Below are positions 19,920-29,537 of a stretch of 64,000 nt of DNA, piece after piece; the stretch's first letter is position 1; each line of letters begins with the position of its first letter. The stretch comes from an uncultured Pseudodesulfovibrio sp. (GTDB lineage Bacteria; Desulfobacterota; Desulfovibrionia; Desulfovibrionales; Desulfovibrionaceae): positions 2,425,518 to 2,489,517 of the forward strand of contig NZ_OY782498.1 of NCBI RefSeq assembly GCF_963677845.1. Reading direction: 5' to 3'. The position numbers were made by a program, and so were the translations under genes. The notes beneath the pieces are model-generated. The model saw only the letters and a program-made list of their open reading frames with translations. It made no database searches and was not told the DNA's origin.

Positions 19920-21068
19920 ATGGGTATTCGATTCAATTTCCCCCATCAAATCGGTAGTGAACTGGATTACATAAAAGACTCGCTGACAAACGGAAAACTT
20001 GCCGGTGATGGACCTTATACACACAAATGCTCTCAAATCCTTGAGCAATATCTTGGCTCACCAAAAGTTCTGTTGACACATTCTTGTACAGCGGCCTTGG
20101 AAATGGCTGCCATCCTTGCCGATGTTCAGCCAGGTGACGAAGTCATAATGCCTTCATATACTTTTGTTTCCACGGCCAACGCATTTGTACTGCGAGGTGC
20201 TGTACCTGTTTTTATCGACATACGACCTGACACGTTGAACATTGACGAATCCCTTATAGAAGCTGCGATCACCCCTAAAACAAAAGCTATTGTTCCCGTG
20301 CATTATGCTGGCGTAGCATGCGAAATGGACACCATTCTCGACATCGCCGCCAAACACGATCTTCTTGTTATTGAAGACGCTGCACAAGGATTGGGAAGTT
20401 CATATAAAGGACGCAAACTAGGCACATTAGGAGATTTGGCCGCCATCAGTTTCCACGAAACGAAAAACATCGTTTCAGGGGAAGGCGGAGCCCTTGCGAT
20501 AAACAACCCAGCTTTCCATGAGCGTGCTGAAATTATCCGCGAAAAAGGAACAAACCGTTCAAAATTTTTCCGTGGAGAAATAGATAAATATACATGGGTC
20601 GACCTTGGTTCTTCATATCTACCAAGTGAATTGGTCGCTGCGTTTCTTTATGGTCAACTCGAAAAGATCGACGAAATAAACAGCAAACGTATAGAGATAT
20701 GGAACCACTATGACAAAGTTATACGCCCTCTGGAAAAACAGGGACTCGTTTCGTTAACTCGGCATCCTGAAGGCTGCCTGCATAATGCGCATATGTATTA
20801 CATACTCACGCGTACCCCTCAAATCCAACAAGCGATGCTCAAGGCTCTGAAGAACGCAGGTATTAATGCAGTATTTCATTATATTCCATTACACGCCACA
20901 GAAGCAGGCATAAAATTCGGGCAAACCGGATCTGCAATGGATGTTACCGATGACGCTCCATGGCGATTAATCAGATTACCTATTTATCCAGACTTGGAAC
21001 GCAAGGAACTCCAATTTATTTGTGAGACTGTGCGTAAAGAAATAAAAAGACTCACCAATCAGGATTAG
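19920..21068 (+). CDS. wecE: dTDP-4-amino-4,6-dideoxygalactose transaminase (WecE/RffA family)
   Basis: A 382-residue PLP enzyme of the DegT/DnrJ/EryC1/StrS family, closely resembling E. coli WecE: GSELDYIKDSLTNGKLAGDG at the start, PSYTFVSTANAFVLRGA, VPVHYAGVACEMDTI, and the PLP lysine in SFHETKNIVSGEGGA (about residue 180). It aminates a 4-keto-6-deoxyhexose nucleotide to the 4-amino sugar. It is last in the glycan operon. The enzymes that make the keto sugar are not in the window. Confidence 0.92.
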   Translation: MGIRFNFPHQIGSELDYIKDSLTNGKLAGDGPYTHKCSQILEQYLGSPKVLLTHSCTAALEMAAILADVQPGDEVIMPSYTFVSTANAFVLRGAVPVFIDIRPDTLNIDESLIEAAITPKTKAIVPVHYAGVACEMDTILDIAAKHDLLVIEDAAQGLGSSYKGRKLGTLGDLAAISFHETKNIVSGEGGALAINNPAFHERAEIIREKGTNRSKFFRGEIDKYTWVDLGSSYLPSELVAAFLYGQLEKIDEINSKRIEIWNHYDKVIRPLEKQGLVSLTRHPEGCLHNAHMYYILTRTPQIQQAMLKALKNAGINAVFHYIPLHATEAGIKFGQTGSAMDVTDDAPWRLIRLPIYPDLERKELQFICETVRKEIKRLTNQD

Positions 21069-21108
21069 AAACTCTCAATAAATCTGTATTGGGCGAAAAA
21101 AGAATGAG

Positions 21109-21140
21109 ACTGCGGCCAAGATGAACATCTTGACCGCAGT
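21109..21140 (-). terminator. Terminator between wecE and aconitase X
   Basis: ACTGCGGCCAAGATG pairs with CATCTTGACCGCAGT (one mismatch, 2-nt loop). On the minus strand a T-rich stretch follows, so it best serves the aconitase X genes. Confidence 0.75.
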
Positions 21141-21151
21141 GAATAGACATA

Positions 21152-21577
21152 TCAGGCTACGAAGCTAATCTCACCAGCAGTGCTGTTGACCGTGGCCTCT
21201 TTCGCTTGACTCAGCATCTCCATCCCCGTCTCATCAATGCAGACTACGGGCATTTCCTTTTTATAAAACTCTCGCATAACCAACGGCCCTGTTAAAAGAA
21301 CCGTATTGGTACGAAGATTCACCAAAGCCTTTGGAGCCTTGCCTACCCGAGCCAGTTCGAGCAATACCAATCCTGCCCCACTGGAGCCTTTTCCGAAAGG
21401 GAATACAAGAATTTTTTCAGCCATGGACTGCCCATATTGATCACTTAGTGGATCCTGTATAATCCCGGTTTCAGGATCAACGCCACCTATAAAGCTCAAT
21501 GCCTTGCGAGAAAACAAAATTTCACCAGCGACTTTCCCTTTGACAATACCTTTGCACTCAATTGTGGTTAATGCCAT
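21152..21577 (-). CDS. Aconitase X, small (swivelling) subunit
   Basis: A 141-residue protein of the DUF126/aconitase X swivelling-domain family. The active-site serine segment GKGSSGAGLVLLELAR is visible near residue 83. With the large subunit it forms a heterodimeric dehydratase. Characterised aconitase X enzymes act on cis-3-hydroxy-L-proline or on mevalonate 5-phosphate; the substrate here is not known. The start has GGAGCG upstream and lies inside the end of the large-subunit gene (10-nt overlap), so the two are translated together. Confidence 0.9.
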   Translation of the reverse strand: MALTTIECKGIVKGKVAGEILFSRKALSFIGGVDPETGIIQDPLSDQYGQSMAEKILVFPFGKGSSGAGLVLLELARVGKAPKALVNLRTNTVLLTGPLVMREFYKKEMPVVCIDETGMEMLSQAKEATVNSTAGEISFVA

Positions 21578-22824
21578 GACTTCACGCTCCTCTTCATTGT
21601 GCCAGCAACGGCCGTTTCAACACAATCCTCAAGGCTTCCGTACACAGGTTTTATTCCACTATACGAAAAACAGTACGTGCTGAATTTACCGGAATTACTC
21701 ATAATCCCTTTAAAATTCCATTGATCAAACGGCGAAGACATAGGACAGCCGTCGGTGTAGACTTTCACACCACAACGTCGCAACGCTTCGTACATTCCAT
21801 TCTTTTCCATATGTTGTTTATTACAACGATTGGTAAATGCCCAAAACTCCATTGATGAATGAACCTTTCGTCCAGCGAACGTCTTTAATAAACTTTCACA
21901 CTCGGCATGCGAAAGATGAGGGCAACCAACAGTAACCATATTGATTTCATCAGGTGAGGCATTACTCATACGCTCTTCTGATTGACGAAGACGCTCAGGA
22001 GTAACAATTACGACATCCCCGGGTTTTTCACCATGAAAAGCCATTTCAAGAGTCTGTGCCTCCGGCGTCAAACCAAGAAGATGAAACAAACCGACACCGC
22101 CAGATGAAGCTGAAGTCGCTGAAAAACGCTTTAAACCATCAATTTTACTATGCAGCGGCAGCCCTTCCATTGCTCCAATTCGATCACCAACGATTTCGCC
22201 ATGCACATAACCAAGCATGTCATAAATAGCGTCATCGAGAAAATCGTCTTCTTTGAATCCCTCAAGTTTTATAAGAACTTCTGCTTTTCGATTTTCAGGA
22301 CAATGCAAGCCTTGATATGGGACTCGCCCAGTCAAACCAGCACAAAGGTCAAGCAATCCGGCATACCGTTCTGTACGAGCCCCGATGATGGAATTCACAT
22401 AATTCGTCGCGTTTGATTCTGCCCAAGCAACCTGTTCGCCAAAACGAGGGACAAAACCCGCAAAATAGGGAGCACAGGTCCAGGATGCAGAAGCACCAAG
22501 AGTGGTATGCGCTTTTTCAATACGTTTATGAATCGCATACAACTCGGGATCAAACCTTTGCTCTTGCCACTTTTCCAAATCCATCAAGCACGAATTCAAT
22601 GAGGTCGGTACGCAAAACTTCCCACCCAGTTCGACAAGATGCTCAGCGAACTCCAAAGCGGCAAGTCCGCTATACCAAGCACTGTCATCATGAACCATGG
22701 AGATGGAAATCATTTTTTCCGCTCCCATGGTTTCACCAAGATCGGAAAGGATACTCATCCCAATCCGTGCGGCCTCTCCGCTATCTCCATTCAATAAAGA
22801 CTTGTCATAATCATTCAAATACAT
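21568..22824 (-). CDS. Aconitase X, large catalytic subunit
   Basis: A 418-residue DUF521/aconitase X catalytic subunit. Recognisable segments include YLNDYDKSLLNGD at the N-terminus, ASWTCAPYF (about 114), VTVGCPHLSHAECE (about 301) and YTDGCPMSSP (about 360); the cysteines are candidates for the iron-sulfur ligands. The ATG has AAGGAGAAAATAAGGA upstream. The promoter region carries a 25-bp element also found twice before korA, which suggests that this dehydratase and the 2-oxoacid oxidoreductase belong to one pathway or regulon. Confidence 0.9.
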   Translation of the reverse strand: MYLNDYDKSLLNGDSGEAARIGMSILSDLGETMGAEKMISISMVHDDSAWYSGLAALEFAEHLVELGGKFCVPTSLNSCLMDLEKWQEQRFDPELYAIHKRIEKAHTTLGASASWTCAPYFAGFVPRFGEQVAWAESNATNYVNSIIGARTERYAGLLDLCAGLTGRVPYQGLHCPENRKAEVLIKLEGFKEDDFLDDAIYDMLGYVHGEIVGDRIGAMEGLPLHSKIDGLKRFSATSASSGGVGLFHLLGLTPEAQTLEMAFHGEKPGDVVIVTPERLRQSEERMSNASPDEINMVTVGCPHLSHAECESLLKTFAGRKVHSSMEFWAFTNRCNKQHMEKNGMYEALRRCGVKVYTDGCPMSSPFDQWNFKGIMSNSGKFSTYCFSYSGIKPVYGSLEDCVETAVAGTMKRSVKSWH

Positions 22825-22975
22825 TCCTTATTTTCTCCTTGCACTATATACCATGTACCATCGTAAATGAGCTAAAAAGGCAGACGCCATCTTCCCAAAT
22901 CTTCAGTCTTTTCAATGTGCACACGTCCTTTCGCAACACGATTTCAAGTTGGTCTTTTTTTTGTGTCGACATATA

Positions 22976-23000
22976 TACCAAATTAGGTTACGGTGTACCA
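22976..23000. promoter_or_regulatory. Operator-like 25-bp element before aconitase X
   Basis: TACCA, then ATT, GTTA and a second TACCA 20 bp after the first, matching the two copies upstream of korA in sequence and spacing. It sits about 150 nt upstream of the large subunit, in the 555-nt gap shared with the divergent TetR gene. The rest of this gap shows no gene. Confidence 0.6.
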
Positions 23001-23379
23001 CTTATTGAGATTATTAATATTTCCTAACTATTGTCAACCACTCCAAATAACCTATTGAAAAACATTTAATGAAAATCAGTTTTTTAGACTCTTTCCGTCA
23101 ACGACATCTGCCACAAACCGATGTTTCACACGGTAATGCCTCTAAACATAAACTTGTCATCCCTCTTCAAAAGTAATAGCCCAACGCCCTAAAGCATTTA
23201 TTATTGATTCCTCAAATTAATGCCCACCATCAGAAGTGATCATTTTTTCGAAATTGTTATAAAAAAAAATCTTGATTTTTTTCAAACTTACGATAAACTC
23301 TCTTCAGATACCATAGCACCGCAGTCTGACACGACTGGTTATATTGTTTTTTTGTTCCCCTTTAAATACTTAGGATATT

Positions 23380-24096
23380 ATGAAATCTTCCAAAACCCGT
23401 GCGCGGATCAAACAACAACGAATTATCAAATATTTTATAGATGCCGCCAACGAGATCATCAAGAAAGAAGGGGTCGGATCTGTCACCATACGTAAGGCCG
23501 CAGACCTTGCAGGATATACTAGTGCAACTCTTTATAATTATTTTGACAATTTGCAGCACTTGGTTTTTCTGGCAACCATGACATACCTTGAAGAGTACAA
23601 TGCTGCTCTTCCTCACTATTTAAAAGGTTCCGAAAACTCCATTGAAAGATACATGCTGGTCTGCAAATGTTTTGCAGAATATTCATTTTCCGAGCCTGAA
23701 ATTTACGAACTGTTATTTTTCACACATAGCGATGAAAAACTCGAAGAGTATACCCAGCAATATTATGACCTCTTCCCAGAGAAAATCGTTGACGATTGGC
23801 CAGCTCCTCTCAATAAAATTTATGTTCTGAACAGTATTTACTCGCGTAGCTATATGATGCTTGATGACTGTATTCAGGACAATCTCATTACGACTGAGAA
23901 TGCGAGAGACTTTAACGATGTGAATCTCCGCATATACAAAACCATTCTTCAAGACGTACAAAACGGTGAACTCACAAAAGAAGAAGCCATATCAATGACA
24001 ATGAAATATTATTTTCAACTCATGGAACATTATATGGAACCAAAAGCCAAACCGCTACTTGAACGCTTTATGAAAAACTTGAATAGTGATTCATAA
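23380..24096 (+). CDS. TetR/AcrR-family transcriptional regulator
   Basis: A 238-residue regulator. The N-terminal helix-turn-helix is typical (IIKYFIDAANEIIKKEGVGS, then IRKAADLAGYTSATLYNYF). The C-terminal effector domain has no family I can name. It is divergent from the aconitase X genes, so it may control them. The MBL hydrolase 115 nt downstream could be in the same unit. Confidence 0.9.
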   Translation: MKSSKTRARIKQQRIIKYFIDAANEIIKKEGVGSVTIRKAADLAGYTSATLYNYFDNLQHLVFLATMTYLEEYNAALPHYLKGSENSIERYMLVCKCFAEYSFSEPEIYELLFFTHSDEKLEEYTQQYYDLFPEKIVDDWPAPLNKIYVLNSIYSRSYMMLDDCIQDNLITTENARDFNDVNLRIYKTILQDVQNGELTKEEAISMTMKYYFQLMEHYMEPKAKPLLERFMKNLNSDS

Positions 24097-24210
24097 TTCA
24101 AATCTCCTGACCAAGCTGTCACGTTCTTCCTTAAAACATAAGATCGTACATGGTTAGATCCTCAACAGACATACCCGTCTATCAAATCCATACCCTTTGA
24201 AAAAAAAGCA

Positions 24211-24828
24211 ATGCAAATACAAAAATTTATTCTCAGCCCATTTCAAACTAATGGGTACTTGCTTTCGAAAAATGGCGAGGCAATCTTCATCGACCCTGGA
24301 GACGACCCGACCAATGTCATCTCCGTTATACAGCAAGAATCTTTAATACTGACGCATATTCTCATCACGCATATGCATAGCGACCATTTTTATGGAGCGG
24401 CCAAGCTTGCCAAAGAAACCAATGCAACAATTCTGGGCAGCGCAGACGACGCTTTCATGGTCGATTCCGAAATCACTGACGCTCCACGCTGGGGCTTTCC
24501 TCCTTTAGACGAAGAGTTTTCATTCACTCCAATACAACCCGGTGAACATCAATTCCTCGGGGAAAAATGCCAAGTAATTCCCACGCCAGGGCACTCACCT
24601 GGTAGTTTGACATTCCACTTTATTGACAACAATTATGCATTTGTTGGCGATCTAATTTTTTATCGGAATATTGGACGATCAGATTTTGCTGGCGGCAACC
24701 ATACCGCCCTTTTGAATTCAGTCAAAAACCATATATTTACTATGCCGGACACAACAATTCTTTACCCCGGACACGCCAACCCCACCAACGTGGCAGACGA
24801 AAAAGCACACAATCCATACTTTCGCTAA
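24211..24828 (+). CDS. MBL-fold hydrolase (glyoxalase II-like)
   Basis: A 205-residue metallo-beta-lactamase fold hydrolase. The metal motif HxHxDH is present as THMHSDHFYG (about residue 50), followed by TPGHSPGSL (about 129), the bridging aspartate in VGDLIFYRNIGRSD (about 148) and YPGHANPT (about 188). Short stand-alone versions like this are often hydroxyacylglutathione-hydrolase-like thioesterases; the substrate is unknown. A terminator follows. Confidence 0.88.
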   Translation: MQIQKFILSPFQTNGYLLSKNGEAIFIDPGDDPTNVISVIQQESLILTHILITHMHSDHFYGAAKLAKETNATILGSADDAFMVDSEITDAPRWGFPPLDEEFSFTPIQPGEHQFLGEKCQVIPTPGHSPGSLTFHFIDNNYAFVGDLIFYRNIGRSDFAGGNHTALLNSVKNHIFTMPDTTILYPGHANPTNVADEKAHNPYFR

Positions 24829-24874
24829 CACCACCGAGACATCAGTTCCCCAAAACAAAGGTAGAACTTTAAAA

Positions 24875-24912
24875 AAGGCCTGTAAGCTATAACCCCATAG
24901 CTTACAGGCCTT
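24875..24912 (+). terminator. Rho-independent terminator
   Basis: AAGGCCTGTAAGCTAT and its exact complement form a 16-bp stem, followed by TTCTTTTT, about 50 nt after the MBL gene. Confidence 0.9.
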
Positions 24913-25125
24913 CTTTTTACGCCCCCCTCCTCCAGCTTCCCCCATACAAATAAATTACAGCCCATTCCTTCCCTCTTCAGTCAGCTCAAACACAATTTAA
25001 CAAGCTGCCTTGAACCACTCAGAACAAAAGAAAACGATAATCTAGGCTAAAAAATGAAAGAAATAGCAAAATATTTATTAGACTAAGTTATTATAATAAC
25101 GCGATTATATCATATTTTTCATTTT

Positions 25126-25225
25126 ATGATCATGATTTATTTTTAAAAACGATTGCAAAACAATCGTGATTGTGACAAAAATCACTTCAATTAAATGAAC
25201 GCGATCAATATTCCTCTGGCGATCA
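25126..25225. promoter_or_regulatory. Cluster of CRP/FNR-type sites before caiT
   Basis: Within the 530-nt gap before caiT I see TGATCATGATT (from 25127), an inverted repeat ACGATTG-N5-CAATCGT (25149-25167), a CRP-type palindrome TGTGA-N6-TCACT (25171-25186) and the direct repeat GCGATCA at 25201 and 25219. Similar TGATC-N2-GATYA palindromes recur at 31195, 42305 and 44318. In E. coli the cai operon is activated by CRP and FNR, so control by a CRP/FNR relative is plausible here. Confidence 0.55.
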
Positions 25226-25359
25226 CATAACCTGTCCACCATGAGGAGCCCAAAAACGTTCAAGGCAGTTGAGGTGAGCACACCGAGTGCGCTCAGGGGG
25301 TAAGAGCAGTTGTCGGCTGACTCTACACTTTTTTTTCTAAATAACGTGGAGTGTTTCGG

Positions 25360-26874
25360 ATGGAACCAAACAAAACCAAAAAAGTGAAGATAGACCCAAA
25401 GGTCTTTTTCCCTTCACTGACTATTGTGGGAATCCTGAGCTACCTGACCGTCAGGGATCTGGATGCGGCCAACAAAGCCATTAACACGCTGTTCAGCTAT
25501 GTCACAAACTCATGGGGTTGGGCGTTCGAATGGTACATGGTTGTTATGCTGGTTGGCTGGCTGTGGATGGTTTTCGGACCGTGGAAAAACAACAAACTTG
25601 GCGAAGGAGAACCTGAGTTCAGCACCGCAAGCTGGATTTTCCTGCTCTTTGGTTCTGCTACTTCCGCTGCTGTCCTCTTCTGGGGTTCCTACGAAGCATA
25701 CTGCTATGTTGCCACCCCGCCCTTCGGCTTTGAGCCTTTCTCTACAACCGCAAAAGAATACGGTCTGGCTTACAGCTTATTCCACTGGGGACCGCTTCCC
25801 TGGGCTGGATATGGATTCTTCACCGTTGCCTTCGGTTACTTCCTGTTCGTCAAAAAGATTAATGTCATGCGCCCCAGCGGTTGTCTGGCTCCAATCATCG
25901 GTGAGAAAAACTGCAAAGGCATCATCGGCACGATCATCGACAACATGTACATTGTCGGCCTGATCCTCGCCATGGGCACAAGCCTCGGCCTGTCCACTCC
26001 GCTGGTCACCGAGTGCATGCAGTGGCTCTTTGGCATCCCGCACACTTTACAACTTGATGCATGCATCATTGCCGCTTGGATTCTCTTGAACGCCATTTGT
26101 GTAGCATTCGGACTCTCCAAGGGTATCAAACTGGCCTCTGACTTCAGAAGCTACCTCTCCATCGCAGTACTGCTGTGGATTTTCGCCATCGGCGGCACAA
26201 CCTTTATCCTGAATTACTTCACCGACTCTGTGGGAATCATGCTGAACAACTTCTCCCGCATGGTATTCTACACCGATCCGATCCGTGAGACTGGTTTCCC
26301 GCAGGGCTGGACCGTCTTCTACTGGGCATGGTGGGTCATCTACGGAATTCAGACCTGTTTGTTCCTCGCCCGCGTTTCCCGCGGTCGTACCGTACGTCAA
26401 GTCTGCGTCGGCATGGTGGGCGGCCTGACCGCTACCACCTGGATGATGTGGACCATCCTGAGCGGCAACACCATGAGCCTCATTCATCAGGGCATCCTCA
26501 ACATGCCTGAACTTGTCTCAAAATATGGCGCACCTCGCGCAGTCATTGAAACTTGGGCAGCATTACCGTTCAGCACCGTTACCATGGTCGCCTTCTTCGT
26601 ACTATGCTTCGTAGCAACCGTGACTCTAGTCAACGCCTGCTCTTACACGCTGGCAATGTCCACATGCACCGAAGCTGATGGTTATAGCGAACCCCCAGTT
26701 TGGGTTCGTGTTGGCTGGTCAATTCTGGTCGGCATCATCGGCGTAACTCTGCTTGCTTTGGGTGGCCTCAAGCCCCTCCAGACTGCAATCATCGCGGGTG
26801 GTGGTCTACTCTTCTTCGTGAACCTGATGATCATTACTTCCTTCATTAAAGATGCACGAGCAAACAACTGGTAA
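25360..26874 (+). CDS. caiT: L-carnitine/gamma-butyrobetaine antiporter CaiT
   Basis: A 504-residue BCCT transporter, the same length as E. coli CaiT and very similar throughout. It exchanges external L-carnitine for gamma-butyrobetaine. Twelve membrane helices are predicted. The aromatic substrate box is seen in [16 protein letters not shown], and the arginine that replaces sodium in CaiT (Arg262 in E. coli) is Arg263 in SDFRSYL. I chose the ATG at 25360 over the GTG at 25351 because GGAG lies 8 nt upstream and the length then matches. It opens the carnitine operon. Confidence 0.95.
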   Translation: MEPNKTKKVKIDPKVFFPSLTIVGILSYLTVRDLDAANKAINTLFSYVTNSWGWAFEWYMVVMLVGWLWMVFGPWKNNKLGEGEPEFSTASWIFLLFGSATSAAVLFWGSYEAYCYVATPPFGFEPFSTTAKEYGLAYSLFHWGPLPWAGYGFFTVAFGYFLFVKKINVMRPSGCLAPIIGEKNCKGIIGTIIDNMYIVGLILAMGTSLGLSTPLVTECMQWLFGIPHTLQLDACIIAAWILLNAICVAFGLSKGIKLASDFRSYLSIAVLLWIFAIGGTTFILNYFTDSVGIMLNNFSRMVFYTDPIRETGFPQGWTVFYWAWWVIYGIQTCLFLARVSRGRTVRQVCVGMVGGLTATTWMMWTILSGNTMSLIHQGILNMPELVSKYGAPRAVIETWAALPFSTVTMVAFFVLCFVATVTLVNACSYTLAMSTCTEADGYSEPPVWVRVGWSILVGIIGVTLLALGGLKPLQTAIIAGGGLLFFVNLMIITSFIKDARANNW

Positions 26875-26880
26875 TTAATC

Positions 26881-26913
26881 CGAAGGGGGAAGCTCCAAGA
26901 GTTTCCCCCTTCG
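26881..26913 (+). other. Intercistronic hairpin between caiT and caiA
   Basis: CGAAGGGGGAA pairs with TTCCCCCTTCG around an 11-nt loop in the 61-nt gap. A run of A, not T, follows, so it is unlikely to terminate; it could protect the caiT mRNA end or mark a processing site that sets different levels of transporter and enzymes. Confidence 0.6.
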
Positions 26914-26935
26914 AAAAAATAGAGGAGATTCTCTC

Positions 26936-28069
26936 ATGGATTTCAGACTTACAGATGAACAAGAATTGTTTGTCGCGGGCGTCCGCGACCTGATGGAAAG
27001 CGAAAACTGGGAACAGTACTTCGTTGAGTGCGATAACAACCACGAATATCCCGAACGCTGGGTGAAGGCGCTGGCCGATCTGGGCGTCGACACCATGCTC
27101 CTCCCCGAAGAACACGGTGGAATGGGCATGGACATGGTCACCCTGACCGCAATCTGGGAAGAACTGGGACGCCACGGCGCTCCGACCTATGTTTTGTACC
27201 AGCTCCCCGGTTTCAACACGATCCTGCGTCACGGAACTCAAGAGCAGATCGACACAATTTTTGCCTACCGCGGCACCGGCAAGCAGATGTGGAACTCCGC
27301 TATCACCGAGCCCTCTGCGGGTTCCGATGTTGGCAGCCTTAAAACCACATACACCCGCAAAGACGGCAAGGTATACCTCAACGGCCAGAAATGCTTCATC
27401 ACCAGCTCAGGCCACTGCCCATACGTAGTTGTCATGGCTCGCGACTCCGCATCCGAAAAGCCCATCTTCTCTGAATGGTTCGTTGACATGTCCAAGGAAG
27501 GCGTGAAGAAGAACCCCCTCGACAAGCTGGGCCTGCGTATGGACAGCTGCTGCGAACTGGTCTTCGACAATGTGGAACTGGAAGAAAAAGACATGTTCGG
27601 CACCGAAGGCGAAGGGTTCAACCGCGTCAAGGCCGAATTCGACGACGAACGTTTCCTGGTCGCCTGCACCAACTACGGCGTTGCCTTGTGCGCATACGAA
27701 GATGCAGCCAAATACGCCAACCAGCGCGTGCAGTTTGGTGAAGCCATCGGCCGCACCCAGCTCATTCAGGAAAAATTCGCCCACATGGCCATCAAGCTGA
27801 ACAGCATGAAAAATATGCTTTTTGAAACAGCGTGGAAAACCGATCAGGGCACTGCCACTTCCGGAGACTCTGCCATGTGCAAATACTTCTGCGCAAACGC
27901 ATCTTTCGAAGTCATTGACACCTCCATGCAAGTTCTCGGTGGTATCGGCGTAACGGGTCACCGCGTGGGCCGCTTCTGGCGCGACCTCCGCATTGACCGT
28001 CTCTCCGGCGGCTCTGACGAAATGCAAATTCTCACCCTTGGCCGTGCAGAATTGAAAAAGTACCGCTAA
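26936..28069 (+). CDS. caiA: Crotonobetainyl-CoA reductase CaiA
   Basis: A 377-residue acyl-CoA dehydrogenase-fold flavoprotein (E. coli CaiA is 380). It reduces crotonobetainyl-CoA to gamma-butyrobetainyl-CoA, taking electrons from FixAB. Visible features are [20 protein letters not shown] at the start, [15 protein letters not shown] (about 122), and the C-terminal [18 protein letters not shown] and [13 protein letters not shown] segments. The ATG has GAGGAG upstream. Order caiT-caiA-caiB-caiC is as in Enterobacteria. Confidence 0.95.
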   Translation: MDFRLTDEQELFVAGVRDLMESENWEQYFVECDNNHEYPERWVKALADLGVDTMLLPEEHGGMGMDMVTLTAIWEELGRHGAPTYVLYQLPGFNTILRHGTQEQIDTIFAYRGTGKQMWNSAITEPSAGSDVGSLKTTYTRKDGKVYLNGQKCFITSSGHCPYVVVMARDSASEKPIFSEWFVDMSKEGVKKNPLDKLGLRMDSCCELVFDNVELEEKDMFGTEGEGFNRVKAEFDDERFLVACTNYGVALCAYEDAAKYANQRVQFGEAIGRTQLIQEKFAHMAIKLNSMKNMLFETAWKTDQGTATSGDSAMCKYFCANASFEVIDTSMQVLGGIGVTGHRVGRFWRDLRIDRLSGGSDEMQILTLGRAELKKYR

Positions 28070-28109
28070 TATTCAAAGCAATCAAAATTAAAATAATCAG
28101 GTTAGATAC

Positions 28110-29327
28110 ATGTCTAATAAAATAAACACCCCAAAATTCGGTCCTTTGACAGGCGTCCGTGTCATCTTCTCGGCTATCGAGATCGCTGGCCCTTTCTCTG
28201 CCCAAATGCTGGCCGAATGGGGAGCGGAAGTCATCTGGGTTGAACACACTGCATACGCGGACACCATCCGCGTACAGCCCAATTACCCGGAACTGTCACG
28301 CCGCAACCTGCATGCCCTGTCCATGAACATCTTCTCGGACGAGGGAAAAGAAACCTTCCTGAAACTCGTCGAAAGTGCCGATGTCCTGATCGAAGCAAGC
28401 AAAGGTCCCGCCTTCGCTCGTCGAGGTCTCCCCGACGAGCTGCTTTGGGAGCACAACTCCAAATTGGTCATCGGGCATCTGTCTGGTTTCGGCCAGTACG
28501 GTGATGACAAGTACACAAATCTGGCAGCCTACAACACCATCGCGCAGGCATTCAGTGGTTACCTGATCCAGAATGGAGACGTAGAACAGCCCATGCCAGC
28601 ATTCCCGTACACGGGAGATTACCTCGCAGGCTATGCTGTCACCAGCTCCGTCTTGGCTGCCCTGTACAATGCACAAAAAACCGGTAAGGGCGAAAGCATC
28701 GATATTGCCATGTACGAAGTTCTGCTCAACGCAGGCCAATACTACATGATGGACCACTTCAACGGAGGCGAAATGTGCCCCCGTCAAACTCGAGGAAAAG
28801 ATCCTATTTGGGTCGGTTGTGGAACCTATATCTGCAACGATGGTTTCATGGTCATGGAACTTGTCGGCGCTGCTCAAATTGAAAAGATGTTCGCCAAGCT
28901 CGGCATTGCGGACAAACTCAATACAGAAGAGTACCCCACGGGCACTCAGCTCATCTCTCGAGAAAGTGCCTCCGGCCCTGAGGTTGAAGAGAAGCTGGAA
29001 GCCTTCATGGCAGAACGAACGGTTGAAGACGCTCTGGCCGAACTGGCGGAAATCAAAATCGCGGGCGCTAAGGTATTAGCTGTTGATGAACTGGAATCCA
29101 ACCCGCAATACATTGCCCGTGACTCCATCGTCGAATGGGACAGCATGTCTGGTCGAAAAATCAAAGGACCGAACATCATGCCTAAATTCAAAAACAATCC
29201 TTGCAAGATCTGGCGAGGAATGCCCTCCCACGGCATGGATACCGCCGCGATTTTGAAAGATTTGGGCTATTCGGACGATGACATCAAGCAACTTGCTGCA
29301 AACGGTACTGTCAAATTGGATAGCTAG
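28110..29327 (+). CDS. caiB: L-carnitine CoA-transferase CaiB
   Basis: A 405-residue family III CoA-transferase, identical in length to E. coli CaiB. It moves CoA from gamma-butyrobetainyl-CoA to carnitine or crotonobetaine. The catalytic aspartate is Asp170 in [10 protein letters not shown] (Asp169 in E. coli CaiB). The N-terminal [20 protein letters not shown] and the [19 protein letters not shown] segment are family hallmarks. It follows caiA by 40 nt. Confidence 0.95.
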   Translation: MSNKINTPKFGPLTGVRVIFSAIEIAGPFSAQMLAEWGAEVIWVEHTAYADTIRVQPNYPELSRRNLHALSMNIFSDEGKETFLKLVESADVLIEASKGPAFARRGLPDELLWEHNSKLVIGHLSGFGQYGDDKYTNLAAYNTIAQAFSGYLIQNGDVEQPMPAFPYTGDYLAGYAVTSSVLAALYNAQKTGKGESIDIAMYEVLLNAGQYYMMDHFNGGEMCPRQTRGKDPIWVGCGTYICNDGFMVMELVGAAQIEKMFAKLGIADKLNTEEYPTGTQLISRESASGPEVEEKLEAFMAERTVEDALAELAEIKIAGAKVLAVDELESNPQYIARDSIVEWDSMSGRKIKGPNIMPKFKNNPCKIWRGMPSHGMDTAAILKDLGYSDDDIKQLAANGTVKLDS

Positions 29328-29358
29328 ATCTAAATAAACAGTACTTAATTGAAATAAA

Positions 29359-29484
29359 ACGGACTGTTCAAGAACGAGTGAGTAGCATTCATCTCAAAAA
29401 AAACAGTCGCAATGAATACCTCTCAGTACGAAGTGCGATTGTCTTTTTGAACCTCATCAAAAAAAACGTTTTTGAACAGTCCGT
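29359..29484. repeat. Long inverted repeat between caiB and caiC
   Basis: An 18-bp sequence at 29359-29376 (ACGGACTGTTCAAGAACG) is repeated in inverted form at 29467-29484 with one mismatch, enclosing about 90 nt that hold a second, smaller inverted repeat (29403-29411 with 29434-29442). The 126-nt element could fold into one long branched hairpin. It may be a miniature mobile element, a terminator/attenuator or an RNA processing site. Confidence 0.6.
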
Positions 29485-29537
29485 AACAGAATAATTCTTC
29501 TTTGAATGTGACTCATTCAGATAAAAGGATACGACAA

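Noticed and set aside
25274-25292. Hairpin GAGCACAC-CGA-GTGCGCTC in the caiT leader as a riboswitch
   Set aside because: It is a single short hairpin with one mismatch and no known aptamer features.
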